Source of the DNA: Curtobacterium sp. 'Ferrero'
Lineage (GTDB): Bacteria; Actinomycetota; Actinomycetes; Actinomycetales; Microbacteriaceae
Assembly: GCF_002412165.1 (NCBI RefSeq)
Contig: NZ_NXIA01000008.1
Location: 1-64,000 of the forward strand
Reading direction: 5' to 3'
Length of the DNA: 64,000 nucleotides
The notes under the pieces were generated by a model. The model searched no databases. It had not been told where the DNA came from and saw only the letters and a program-made list of their open reading frames with translations. A program made the position numbers and the translations under genes. Shown here one piece after another: positions 43,328 through 51,054 of this stretch (positions are counted from its first letter, which is position 1; each line of letters opens with the position of its first letter).

Positions 43328-43960
43328 ATGCCGACGCTCCTGCACATCGACTCCTCCGCCGACCTCGCGCACTCCCGCTCGCGCGAGCTCACCGCCGCCT
43401 TCGCCGACGCGTGGCGGGCGCGGGGACCTGAGTACACCGTCGTCCGGCGCGACCTCCACGTCGACCAGCTGCCGCACCTGGAGACCTCGGCGCTGCACTG
43501 GGCGGCCGCTGACCGGACCGCCGACGAGGTGGTCGCTCCCGAGGACGACCAGCGCCGCCAGGAGGTCATCGACGAGCTCCTCGCCGCGGACGTCGTCGTG
43601 ATCGGTGCGCCGCTGTACAACTACACCGTGCCGTCCACCCTCAAGGCGTGGATCGACCGCGTGCACGTGCCGGGCGTCCTCACCGGGGGCGTCCAGCCCC
43701 TCGCGGGCAAGCCGGTCGTCACCGTCGTGAGCCGTGGCGGCACCTACGACGCCGGGACGCCGACGGAGGGGTGGGACCACGGTTCGCCGGTCCTGCAGAT
43801 CGTGCTCGGCGCGGCGTTCGGCATGAAGCACTACCCGGTGACGGTGAGCGCGACCCTCGCCGACCGCCTGCCCGACCTGGCGCCGCTCGCCGAGCACGCC
43901 CGCGCGGAGGTGGCCGACGCCCGCGTGACGCTCGAGCGCCTCGCGACCACGCTCGGCTGA
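43328..43960 (+). CDS. azoR: FMN-dependent NADH-azoreductase / flavodoxin-like quinone reductase
   Basis: A 210-residue flavodoxin-fold reductase. LLHIDSSADLAHSRSRELTA is the FMN phosphate loop. DVVVIGAPLYNYTVPSTLKA followed by WIDRV is the AzoR signature, and VVTVVSRGGTYD the third loop. Family members reduce quinones or azo dyes at the expense of NADH. The ATG at 43328 is chosen; a GTG nine bases upstream is in frame. It converges on the MBL-fold gene with 24 bases between. Confidence 0.85.
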   Translation: MPTLLHIDSSADLAHSRSRELTAAFADAWRARGPEYTVVRRDLHVDQLPHLETSALHWAAADRTADEVVAPEDDQRRQEVIDELLAADVVVIGAPLYNYTVPSTLKAWIDRVHVPGVLTGGVQPLAGKPVVTVVSRGGTYDAGTPTEGWDHGSPVLQIVLGAAFGMKHYPVTVSATLADRLPDLAPLAEHARAEVADARVTLERLATTLG

Positions 43961-43984
43961 TCGCCGGGGGCGGTCCGGCAGCGG

Positions 43985-45112
43985 TCAGGCCGGCACGATC
44001 TCGTCGCCGCGGCCGAGGAGGTCGGCGTGGAACGCGGTCTGCGTCAGGGCGCTGGCGAGCAGGAACCCGGTCATGGTCTCGATGCCGCCGCTGAACGGCA
44101 CGTGCGTGGCGACGTCGTACAGCGTCGGCCGCTCGAGCGCGTCGAGGGCGTCGGCGACGTGTCGCGACCGCTCCTGGCGGTGCTGCGCCAGCACGTGCGC
44201 CCGCGAGAGGACGTCGGCGAACCGGTACTCGTGCCCGGGACAGACCTCGAGGTGGGCGTACGGCTCGAGCCGTCCGAGCGAGGACAGGTAGTCCCCGAGC
44301 GGGTTCGTGTCGGTGCGCCCACCCAGTCCGATGCCGGAGTTGATCCGCGGCAACACGTGGTCGCCGGTGAAGAGGAGCCCGTCGGCCTCGTCGACGAAAC
44401 AGCAGTGTCCGTCGGTGTGCCCGGGGGTCCAGAGCGTCCGCACCGACCGGCCCGCGATCGGCAGGTCGTCGCCGTCCTCCAGGAGCAGGTCGGCGTACGG
44501 CTCGGCGAGCCGTCCCATGCCGATCCGTCGGCCGCTCCCCCACGCGGCCACCACGTCCGGCACGAGGGCGTCCGGGAGTCCCCACGAGGCGATGTCCGCA
44601 TCGGTCGCCGCAGCGTCCACACGCTCGCGGTGGAGCGCCTCGACCTCCCGCCGGTGCATCGCGACCCGCGCACCGCTCGCCCGCCGCACCGCAGCCGCAG
44701 CGCCGAGGTGGTCGGCGTGCAGGTGCGTCACGACCACGAGCCCGACGTCGTCGAGCGTTCGCCCCATCACGGCGAGCCCCTCCTGGAGCGCGCCGAGGTC
44801 GTCGTCGGCGGACCACCCGGGGTCGACGAGGGTCAGCGAGCCGTCGTCACCCTCGAGGACGTACACGAGCGTGGCGTCGGGCACCCCGAACCGGAACGGC
44901 ACCGCGAGGGTCCACACGCCCGGACGGAACTCCTCGACCGGCGGGAGCACACCGTCGCGCAGCGCCGCCGCCTGCACGGGACTGGTCGGCACTGGTGCAC
45001 GCGCCGGCTCTGGTGCACGCGCCGGCACTGGTGCACGCGCCGGCTCTGGTGCACGCGCCGGCTCTGGTGCACGCGCCGGCTCTGGGGGCGGCGCCGGAGG
45101 CACGGTCGTCAC
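43985..45112 (-). CDS. MBL-fold metallo-hydrolase with tandem N-terminal repeats
   Basis: A 375-residue protein. Residues about 8-46 are a tandem hexapeptide repeat (PEPARA / PVPARA), encoded by 18-base repeats. The hydrolase domain has the metal site VVTHLHADHLGAA (HxHxDH), HTDGHCCF, LLFTGDHVLPR and CPGHEYRF. The large C-terminal helical region (ALDALERPTLYDVATHV) is typical of the glyoxalase II-like group with an extra helical domain. The GTG at 45112 is used; with it the repeats lie inside the protein. If translation began later, the repeats would be leader sequence. Substrate unknown. Confidence 0.82.
   Translation of the reverse strand: MTTVPPAPPPEPARAPEPARAPEPARAPVPARAPEPARAPVPTSPVQAAALRDGVLPPVEEFRPGVWTLAVPFRFGVPDATLVYVLEGDDGSLTLVDPGWSADDDLGALQEGLAVMGRTLDDVGLVVVTHLHADHLGAAAAVRRASGARVAMHRREVEALHRERVDAAATDADIASWGLPDALVPDVVAAWGSGRRIGMGRLAEPYADLLLEDGDDLPIAGRSVRTLWTPGHTDGHCCFVDEADGLLFTGDHVLPRINSGIGLGGRTDTNPLGDYLSSLGRLEPYAHLEVCPGHEYRFADVLSRAHVLAQHRQERSRHVADALDALERPTLYDVATHVPFSGGIETMTGFLLASALTQTAFHADLLGRGDEIVPA
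44989..45085. repeat. 18-bp tandem repeat inside the MBL-fold gene
   Basis: Units of GGCTCTGGTGCACGCGCC and GGCACTGGTGCACGCGCC alternate about five times. Each unit keeps the reading frame, so copy-number change would alter only the PEPARA linker length. Confidence 0.8.
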
Positions 45113-45230
45113 GCCACCACCCTACTGACGCGCGCCGATGCGCCGGACCCGCACCGACCCTCCCGGACGACCACCTCCCGTCCGCGCACGCCACCCCGCC
45201 TGTCCAGGGGCGACCATGCCCGCGATCGGC

Positions 45231-45286
45231 GCGTTGGCCGATCCGGTTCGCTCGCCGCGGGGATCGCGAACCGGATCGGCCAACGC
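45231..45286. repeat. Third copy of the dispersed palindromic element
   Basis: Arms 45231-45251 and 45266-45286 are perfect 21-base reverse complements around a 14-base loop. They contain the core GGCCGATCCGGT/ACCGGATCGGCC found twice near 12.4 kb. The copy sits alone in the 295-base spacer between the MBL-fold gene and ligC, in which no gene is seen. Confidence 0.85.
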
Positions 45287-45407
45287 GAGAACTGGGAACC
45301 CGTCCCCGCCGCGGCCGAGCGCCGGACCCGACCCCGCCGCAGTCGAGCGCCGAACCCCGACGTCCCGCCCGACGCCGCCGCCACCACCGGGCGAGTAGAC
45401 AGGCCGC

Positions 45408-46451
45408 ATGGACATCGCTCCCATGCTCGCGAAGGCCGTGCCGACGGTGCCGGAGCCGGACAGTGTGCGCGGCGGCCTGCGCTACGAGCCGAAGTGGGAC
45501 GGGTTCCGCGGCGTCGTGACGGTCGACGGCGACCACGTCGAGATCGGCAGTCGCGGCGCCAAGCCGCTGACGCGGTACTTCCCGGAGCTCGTGACCGCGT
45601 TCCGCGACCAGCTCGGGGGCCGTGACCACCCGGTCGTCCTCGACGGCGAAGTGGTGGTGCGCTCCGGCGGACCCGGTGCCGAGCACCTCGACTGGGACGC
45701 CCTGACGCAGCGGATCCATCCCGCCGAGTCGCGCATCACGAAGCTCTCCCATGAGACGCCGGCGCAGTTCGTCGCGTTCGACCTACTGGCGACCGACGGC
45801 GAGGACCTGACCGACCGACCGTTCGACGACCGCCGTGACCGGCTCGAGCGACTCGGGGAAGGACTCGCCGACCCGCTGTTCGTCACGCGGACGACACTCG
45901 ACGTCGACCTCGCCCGCGAGTGGTTCACCACGTTCGAGGGCGCCGGGCTCGACGGCGTCGTCGCGAAGCCCCGGGCGCGGCCGTACGAACCGGGCAAGCG
46001 CACGATGCTCAAGGTCAAGCACCACCGGACCGCCGACGTCGTCGCGATCGGCTACCGGATCCACAAGAGCGGGCACGGGGTGGGATCGCTCCTCGTCGGG
46101 TTGTACGACGAGGACGGGGAGCTGCGGCAGGTCGGTGGCGTGTCCGCGTTCTCGGACCGGCGGCGCGCGGAGCTGGTCGAGGAGCTCGAGCCGGTGGTCG
46201 TCCGGGACACGGACGGGAGGCCCGTCACCGGTGACGGGGAGCGGTCGCGGTTCTCGTCGGGTCGCGACACGTCGTTCGTCCGGCTGGCGCCGTCGCTCGT
46301 GCTGGAGGTCCGCTACGACCAGATGGAGGGCGACCGGTTCCGGCACACGGTCCAGTTCGACCGCTGGCGGCCGGACCGGGACGCCGCGTCGTGCCGGTTC
46401 GACCAGCTCGAGGTGCCGGTCGCCTGGGACCTCCGCAACGTCCTCGAATGA
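45408..46451 (+). CDS. ligC: ATP-dependent DNA ligase, LigC type
   Basis: A 347-residue minimal ATP-dependent ligase. The adenylated Lys is in YEPKWDGFRG (Lys29, motif KxDG). Other nucleotidyltransferase motifs are VLDGEVVV, FVAFDLLA, GLDGVVAKP and TMLKVKHHR (motif V). The OB domain follows (VGSLLVGLYDEDGELRQVGG) and no extra domains are attached. In mycobacteria LigC proteins work in excision repair and back-up end joining with a Prim-PolC partner. The convergent neighbour here is exactly such a polymerase. ATG at 45408. Confidence 0.9.
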   Translation: MDIAPMLAKAVPTVPEPDSVRGGLRYEPKWDGFRGVVTVDGDHVEIGSRGAKPLTRYFPELVTAFRDQLGGRDHPVVLDGEVVVRSGGPGAEHLDWDALTQRIHPAESRITKLSHETPAQFVAFDLLATDGEDLTDRPFDDRRDRLERLGEGLADPLFVTRTTLDVDLAREWFTTFEGAGLDGVVAKPRARPYEPGKRTMLKVKHHRTADVVAIGYRIHKSGHGVGSLLVGLYDEDGELRQVGGVSAFSDRRRAELVEELEPVVVRDTDGRPVTGDGERSRFSSGRDTSFVRLAPSLVLEVRYDQMEGDRFRHTVQFDRWRPDRDAASCRFDQLEVPVAWDLRNVLE

Positions 46452-46483
46452 GGACCGAGCTGTCCGATCTCCGCTCATGTGCT

Positions 46484-46504
46484 CGACTTAGTTAGCCTAC
46501 CTAG
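46484..46504 (+). promoter_or_regulatory. Iron-box-like sequence before the small gene
   Basis: CTTAGTTAGCCTACCTAGTA resembles the DtxR/IdeR consensus half-sites (TTAG..CCTA repeated) but has one base less in each half. It lies about 25 bases before a strong ribosome site. Confidence 0.3.
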
Positions 46505-46528
46505 TAACCTCGGGGCAGGGAGGAACAC

Positions 46529-46666
46529 ATGGTCATCGACGGCATCAGCGAAACCCACCGCGGCACCTGGTCGCGACTGACCCGACTCAACACGGCGAGC
46601 ATCTCGCTGCCGATGCGGACGACCCGCGTCGACGAAAGCGCGCCCGTGGTCGACGAGCGGAACTAG
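46529..46666 (+). CDS. Small hypothetical protein, 45 residues
   Basis: MVIDGISETHRGTWSRLTRL followed by a Ser/Thr/Arg/Val-rich tail ending VVDERN. GGGAGGA stands 5 bases before the ATG at 46529, one of the best ribosome sites in the window. An iron-box-like palindrome lies upstream. No family is recognised. Its stop TAG overlaps the stop of the opposing polymerase gene, both lying in CTAG. It may be a true small protein or a leader peptide; nothing follows it on this strand. Confidence 0.5.
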   Translation: MVIDGISETHRGTWSRLTRLNTASISLPMRTTRVDESAPVVDERN

Positions 46667-47682
46667 GCCTTCCTCGCGCGGGACGGCTGGACTCGCGGGG
46701 GCTCGCCCGGCATCTTCGGGAAGTCCGGCGGGAACGGCAACTCGCCGAGCCCGTCCGCCAGGTCACGCTCCCACCACGCGAGCAGGGGCCCGACGTCTCC
46801 CGGCTCGGCGTGCATGGTCTCCCACGGATCGCCGTGCGCACGCAGCCGGTCGGGCACCGTGCGCACCGTGAACGTGGTCGGGTCGACCGCGTCGAGCTCC
46901 TCCCACGTGACCGGCGTCGAGACGCTCGCGTGCGGCAGCGCCCGAGGGCTGTAGGCGCCCGCCATCGTACGGTCGCGGTTCGCCTGGTTGAAGTCGACGA
47001 ACACCCGCTGCCCGCGCTCCTCCTTCCACCACGCCGTCGTCACCCGGTCCGGCATCCGCCGCTCGAGCTCCCGTGCTGCGGCGATCACCGCGTGCCGCAC
47101 GTCGAGGAACTCGTGCTCGGGGCGCACCGGCGCGAAGACGTGCAGGCCGCGGTTCCCGCTCGTCTTGATCCACGCGGTGAGCCCGACCTCGGCGAGCACC
47201 TCCCGGAGCTCGTGCGCGACCGGCACGGTGTCGCGGAAGTCGGTGCCCGGCTGCGGGTCGAGGTCGATGCGGAGCTGGTCCGGGTGGTCGGGGTCCTCGG
47301 CGCGGGAGGCCCACGGGTGGAAGACGACGGTGTTCATCTGCGCCGCCCAAACAGCGACGGCCGGCTCGTCGACCACCAGCTGCGGGTGCCGCCGACCGCT
47401 CGGGTAGGTGACCATCACGTCGCGGACGTAGTCGGGCGCGCCCTTGGGCGGGTTCTTCGAGAAGAAGTCCTCGCCGTCGACACCGCCGGGGAACCGTTGC
47501 AGCGAGATCGGCCGGTCGCCGTTCGCGCGCACGAACGCGTCACCGACGGCGACCAGGTACTGCGCGAGGTCGAGCTTCGTGATGCCCGACTCGCTCCAGA
47601 GCACCCGTGACGGGCTGCTGATCCGGATCTCCCGGTCGCCGTCGGGCCCCGGGACCGTCAGCGTCGTCGCCTCGCTCGCCAT
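46663..47682 (-). CDS. LigD-type DNA polymerase/primase (Prim-PolC-like)
   Basis: A 339-residue stand-alone archaeo-eukaryotic primase-type polymerase. Motifs include PISLQRFPGGVDGEDFFSKN, LRIDLDPQPG (catalytic DxD), WIKTSGNRGLHVFAPVRPE and VFVDFNQANRDRTMAGAYS. There is no ligase or nuclease domain. It is the polymerase partner expected for LigC-type repair of gaps and ends by ribonucleotide insertion. No ku gene is seen here. The ATG at 47682 gives the usual N-terminus (isSPSRVLWSESGITKLDLAQ). The genes converge tail to tail with ligC and the small gene between. Confidence 0.88.
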   Translation of the reverse strand: MASEATTLTVPGPDGDREIRISSPSRVLWSESGITKLDLAQYLVAVGDAFVRANGDRPISLQRFPGGVDGEDFFSKNPPKGAPDYVRDVMVTYPSGRRHPQLVVDEPAVAVWAAQMNTVVFHPWASRAEDPDHPDQLRIDLDPQPGTDFRDTVPVAHELREVLAEVGLTAWIKTSGNRGLHVFAPVRPEHEFLDVRHAVIAAARELERRMPDRVTTAWWKEERGQRVFVDFNQANRDRTMAGAYSPRALPHASVSTPVTWEELDAVDPTTFTVRTVPDRLRAHGDPWETMHAEPGDVGPLLAWWERDLADGLGELPFPPDFPKMPGEPPRVQPSRARKA

Positions 47683-47734
47683 GCAGCGGAAGCTACACGT
47701 GCGTTCCTGCCACTGCTCCGAGCAGGATGGGTCC

Positions 47735-48592
47735 GTGACGGCGTACCTCGGGGTGGACCTGGCGTGGGGACTCGGCTCGGAGCGGAAGCCCGCGAACGAG
47801 ACCGGGCTCGTCGCGATGGCCTCCGACGGGACGATCACCGACGCCGGCTGGGCCCGCGGGGTGGACACGGTGACGACGTGGATCGCGGAGCACCTGGGGC
47901 CACGGACACTCATCGCCGTCGACGCCTCCCTCGTCGTGACGAACCCGACGGGCATCCGCGAGGCCGAACGGCAGGTCGGGCAGCGCTACGGCCGGTGGAA
48001 GGTCGCGGCCAACCCGACGAACCTCGGCTCCGCGGCGAGCGCCGGTGCCCGGCTGCTGGAGCGGTTGACGGCGCTCGGCGTCGGTTACGTCGACAGCACG
48101 GCCGCGATGCGGGAGCGGACGGCTCCGGCGGTGTTCGAGTGCTACCCGTACACGACGCTCGTCGGCGTCGAGGAGCTCGGCCACGACGACGAGCGCCCCC
48201 GGTACAAGCGGCTGGACACGCGGATCCCGCCGGCCGAGGCCCGTGCCCGCCGCGCGGTGGCGTTCGACGAGCTCGTGCACCGGATCCGGACGACGCCGCT
48301 CGACCCTCCGCTGCTCCTCGACTCGCATCCGCTGACGGCCGGGCTCGCCGAACCCTCCGGGGTGCACGGGCCGACGCACAAGCACCGGGAGGACCTGCTC
48401 GACGGCGCCCTGTGCGCCTGGACCGCCGCGTTCTGGGAGCGGCACGGCGACGGACGCGTGCAGGTGCTGGGACGTGATCCGGGCCTCCCGTCCGACCCGG
48501 CAGAGCCGCCGGACGAGGCGGGCCGAAGGCCCGTCATCGTGGCTCCTGCCCGACCGTCGCAGCGGCGGCACCTCGGTAGGCTGGACGGGTGA
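47735..48592 (+). CDS. DUF429 domain protein
   Basis: A 285-residue protein starting TAYLGVDLAWGLGSERKPAN, the RNase H-like beginning of DUF429. Further conserved acidic positions are in LIAVDASLVVTNPTGIREAE and LLDGALCAWTAAFW, and ECYPYTTLVG matches the family's EVYPHA block. The fold suggests a nuclease or nucleotide-binding role, not proven. The GTG start has AGGATGG upstream. Its TGA overlaps the GTG of the glycosyltransferase, so the two are coupled. The last 45 residues are extra and low complexity. A copy of the recurrent GCCTCCCGTCC motif lies inside the coding region at 48483. Confidence 0.8.
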   Translation: MTAYLGVDLAWGLGSERKPANETGLVAMASDGTITDAGWARGVDTVTTWIAEHLGPRTLIAVDASLVVTNPTGIREAERQVGQRYGRWKVAANPTNLGSAASAGARLLERLTALGVGYVDSTAAMRERTAPAVFECYPYTTLVGVEELGHDDERPRYKRLDTRIPPAEARARRAVAFDELVHRIRTTPLDPPLLLDSHPLTAGLAEPSGVHGPTHKHREDLLDGALCAWTAAFWERHGDGRVQVLGRDPGLPSDPAEPPDEAGRRPVIVAPARPSQRRHLGRLDG

Positions 48593-49791
48593 CGACGACT
48601 ACCGATCCCCTGCGCATCGGGCTGGTGTCGCTGCACACCTCCCCCGGCGACGAGCCCGGCTCCGGCGAGGTCGGCGGCATGAACGTCGTCGTCCGCCACC
48701 AGGCCGAGGCCTTGGCGGACCGCGGCCACCACGTCGACATCATCACCCGCCGGTCGTCGCCGACGCAGCCGGACTCGGTGTCCCTCGTGCCCGGGGTGTG
48801 CCTGCGGTTCGTGTCCGCCGGGCCTGCCCAACCGGTGCCGAAGGGCGAGCACGATGCGTTCATCGCCCCGTTCCGCGACGAACTCGCGCACCTCGGTCCG
48901 TTCGACGTCCTGCACTCCCACCACTGGTTCTCCGGCGCGGCGGCCCTGCCGGTCGCACGGGAGCGTGGTGTGCCGCACGTGCAGTCCTTCCACTCGATCG
49001 CGGCGGACGACGACACGCCGCTGTCCGAGGGCGAGCGGCCCGAATCGGCGGGGCGGCCTGCGGGCGAACGGCTGCTGGCCCGCGAGTCGGACGCCGTGGT
49101 CGTGGTTTCGTCCGCCGAGGCGGAGACCGTCCGGGAGCGCCTGGGCGGTGACCCCTCGCGGGTGTGGATCGTCCCGCCGGGGGTGGACGGCTCGGTGTTC
49201 CGCCCGGCGTCCGCCGGCGCGCGGCGCGCGGACGTGCCGTACGTGGTCGCCGCGGCACGGGTGCAGCCGCTCAAGGGCCTCGACCTGGCGATCGAGGCGA
49301 TCGCCGGCATCGACCGGGAGGCACGACCCACCCTCGTCATCGCCGGGGACGCCTCGAGTGAGGCGGGCGACTACGTGGAAGAACTGCGCCGGCTCGCCGC
49401 CGCGCACGGCATCGCCGACCGCGTCACGTTCGTCGGTCCGCAGTCCCGCGCCGACCTGGCGTTCCTGTTCCGTGGCGCGGCAGCCGTGCTCGTCCCGTCG
49501 CACTCGGAGACGTACGGGCTCGTCGCGCTCGAGGGCTCCGCTTCCGGTGTGCCCGTCGTCGCCGCTGCCGCCGGTGGGCTGCGCGAGGCCGTGGTCGACG
49601 GGGAGACCGGGGTGGTGCTCGAGTCGCGCGACCCGGCTGTCTGGGCCGACGAGATCGCGCACATCCTGACCGACGACGCGTACGCCGCCGGGCTCGCCGC
49701 GGCCGGTCGCGAGCACGCCGAGCGGCTGAGCTGGGAACGGTCGGCTGCGGGACTCGAGCAGGTCTACCGTCGAGTCCTCGGCCGGGAGTGA
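48589..49791 (+). CDS. GT4-type glycosyltransferase, MshA-like
   Basis: A 400-residue GT-B enzyme. The N-terminus (GLVSLHTSPGDEPGSGEVGG, then MNVVVRHQAEALADRGHHVD) is close to MshA and sucrose-phosphate-synthase types. DVLHSHHWFSG and the donor-site PSHSETYGLVALEGSASGVP (Ex7E) are typical of GT4. MshA makes the first step of mycothiol; the sequence is shorter than classic MshA, so another acceptor is possible. It starts at a GTG within the DUF429 stop. No other mycothiol gene is in the window. Confidence 0.8.
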   Translation: MTTTTDPLRIGLVSLHTSPGDEPGSGEVGGMNVVVRHQAEALADRGHHVDIITRRSSPTQPDSVSLVPGVCLRFVSAGPAQPVPKGEHDAFIAPFRDELAHLGPFDVLHSHHWFSGAAALPVARERGVPHVQSFHSIAADDDTPLSEGERPESAGRPAGERLLARESDAVVVVSSAEAETVRERLGGDPSRVWIVPPGVDGSVFRPASAGARRADVPYVVAAARVQPLKGLDLAIEAIAGIDREARPTLVIAGDASSEAGDYVEELRRLAAAHGIADRVTFVGPQSRADLAFLFRGAAAVLVPSHSETYGLVALEGSASGVPVVAAAAGGLREAVVDGETGVVLESRDPAVWADEIAHILTDDAYAAGLAAAGREHAERLSWERSAAGLEQVYRRVLGRE

Positions 49792-49798
49792 CCGGGGC

Positions 49799-50461
49799 GT
49801 GCCCGTGATCGACCTCACCCGGTTCTGGGCAGCGCTCGACGCGGTGCCAGCTGCGGCCGACGCCGAGGCGCTGTACGACGTGTCGACGGCGGCCGGTCGG
49901 CTGCGGCGGACGAACCTGTCGCGCTACCTCGACGCCGTCGCGCCCACCGCGGGCATGCTCCTCGTGGCCGAGGCGCCCGGGTGGCGGGGCATGACGAACA
50001 CGGGCGTGCCGTTCACGAGCATGCGGGAGCTCGGTGCCGGGTACCTCGCGCCGGAGGAGCCGACCGCGCCGTGGGAGGCGTCGTCCCGGGTGGTGCAGGC
50101 CGTCCTCGCCGACTGGCGCGGGCCGCTCCCGGTGACGTGGGCGGTGTTCCCGCACCACCCGTTCCGGGCTCCCGACCGGCTGACGAACCGGACGCCCCGG
50201 CCGCAGGAGGTGCGCGACGGGGCGCCGGTCGCGCTGGCGTTGCTCGAGGCGCTGCGGACGCGGCGCACGGGTGGCGGTGCCGGGGGTGCCGCGGCCGATG
50301 CCGATGCCGATGCCGATGCCGATGTACGGGTCGTCGCGGTCGGGCGCAAGGCGCAGGGTGCGCTGGCGCTCGCGGGGATCGACGCCGTGGCCGTGCGGCA
50401 TCCGGCTCAGGGTGGCGCGACGCAGTTCACGGCGGAGATGCGTGCGCTCCGCGACGCCTGA
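49799..50461 (+). CDS. Uracil-DNA-glycosylase-family protein
   Basis: A 220-residue protein. The block MLLVAEAPGWRGMTNTGVPF followed by TSMREL is the UDG-superfamily GEAPG-type motif (here AEAPG). FPHHPFRAPDRLTNRTPRPQ and VRVVAVGRKAQGALA, with RHPAQGG near the end, correspond to the later active-site blocks (HP motif). A (Ala-Asp)5 stretch encoded by a perfect GCCGAT microsatellite interrupts the C-terminal third. GTG start at 49799 soon after the glycosyltransferase stop. Base-excision function is inferred from the family. Confidence 0.75.
   Translation: MPVIDLTRFWAALDAVPAAADAEALYDVSTAAGRLRRTNLSRYLDAVAPTAGMLLVAEAPGWRGMTNTGVPFTSMRELGAGYLAPEEPTAPWEASSRVVQAVLADWRGPLPVTWAVFPHHPFRAPDRLTNRTPRPQEVRDGAPVALALLEALRTRRTGGGAGGAAADADADADADVRVVAVGRKAQGALALAGIDAVAVRHPAQGGATQFTAEMRALRDA
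50294..50323. repeat. (GCCGAT)5 microsatellite
   Basis: Five perfect 6-base units inside the UDG-like gene encode Ala-Asp repeats; gain or loss of units would keep the frame. Confidence 0.9.
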
Positions 50462-50497
50462 CGGCCGCACCCGCGGCGCGTGACCGCACGTCAGGCG
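50455..50497. terminator. Hairpin spanning both stop codons of convergent genes
   Basis: CGCCTGACG (50455-50463) and CGTCAGGCG (50489-50497) pair perfectly. Each arm contains the stop codon of one of the two convergent genes. Confidence 0.6.
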
Positions 50498-50919
50498 GAG
50501 CGGACCTCGACGCCCTTCGCCGCGAGCCGGTCGGCGACGTGTGCGGGCAGCGGCGCGGCGGCGTACACGACGCGGAGCTCCGGCAGGTCGAGCACGTCGT
50601 CCCAGTTCTGCACGTCGTACCGGTCGTCGGAACCGTCCCACCCCGGGTGCACGTCCTGCAGCACCTCGAGATCGCTGTCGACCGTGAGCTCGGTCACGAG
50701 CGCCAGCTGCGACGGCAGGAGGTCGAGGTCGTCGTAGTACTCGCGCGCTCGGTCGTCCTGCCCGTCGACGCCGAGGTCCTCGTCGGTCTCGTCGGCGTCC
50801 CCGGGGTCGTAGGGCTGCACGACGTCGAGGTCGTAGCAGAGCACGTCGAGCACGAGCAGCTTCGCGGCGAAGTCCGCGAACTCGACGGGCTCCTCGGGGG
50901 CGTTGGTCTCGTCGTCCAT
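50491..50919 (-). CDS. Hypothetical acidic protein, DUF6892-like
   Basis: A 142-residue acidic protein. FADFAAKLLVLDVLCYDLDV and LPSQLALVTELTVDSDLEVL lead to a C-terminal WDGSDDRYDVQNWDDVLDLP that resembles DUF6892 proteins (a leucine-rich, WDGEDDxFDI-type module) seen next to polymorphic-toxin loci. The match is from memory and loose. ATG at 50919. Soluble, no signal peptide. It converges on the UDG-like gene. Confidence 0.6.
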   Translation of the reverse strand: MDDETNAPEEPVEFADFAAKLLVLDVLCYDLDVVQPYDPGDADETDEDLGVDGQDDRAREYYDDLDLLPSQLALVTELTVDSDLEVLQDVHPGWDGSDDRYDVQNWDDVLDLPELRVVYAAAPLPAHVADRLAAKGVEVRSA

Positions 50920-51054
50920 GGCTCGGAGCGTAGTGATCGGTGCCCGAGCCGGCGTTCGGCTCCTCGGTGTCCGCGGGAGCACGGGCGTGTTGCGAGCAGC
51001 AGGGAGAAGCCTGTGAGACTGGACAGCAAGGCGTCCCCCGGAAGAGGGTGGACC

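Noticed and set aside
45138..45398. 86-codon frame between the MBL-fold gene and ligC
   Set aside because: It runs through the palindromic element, is Pro/Arg-rich and has no ribosome site.
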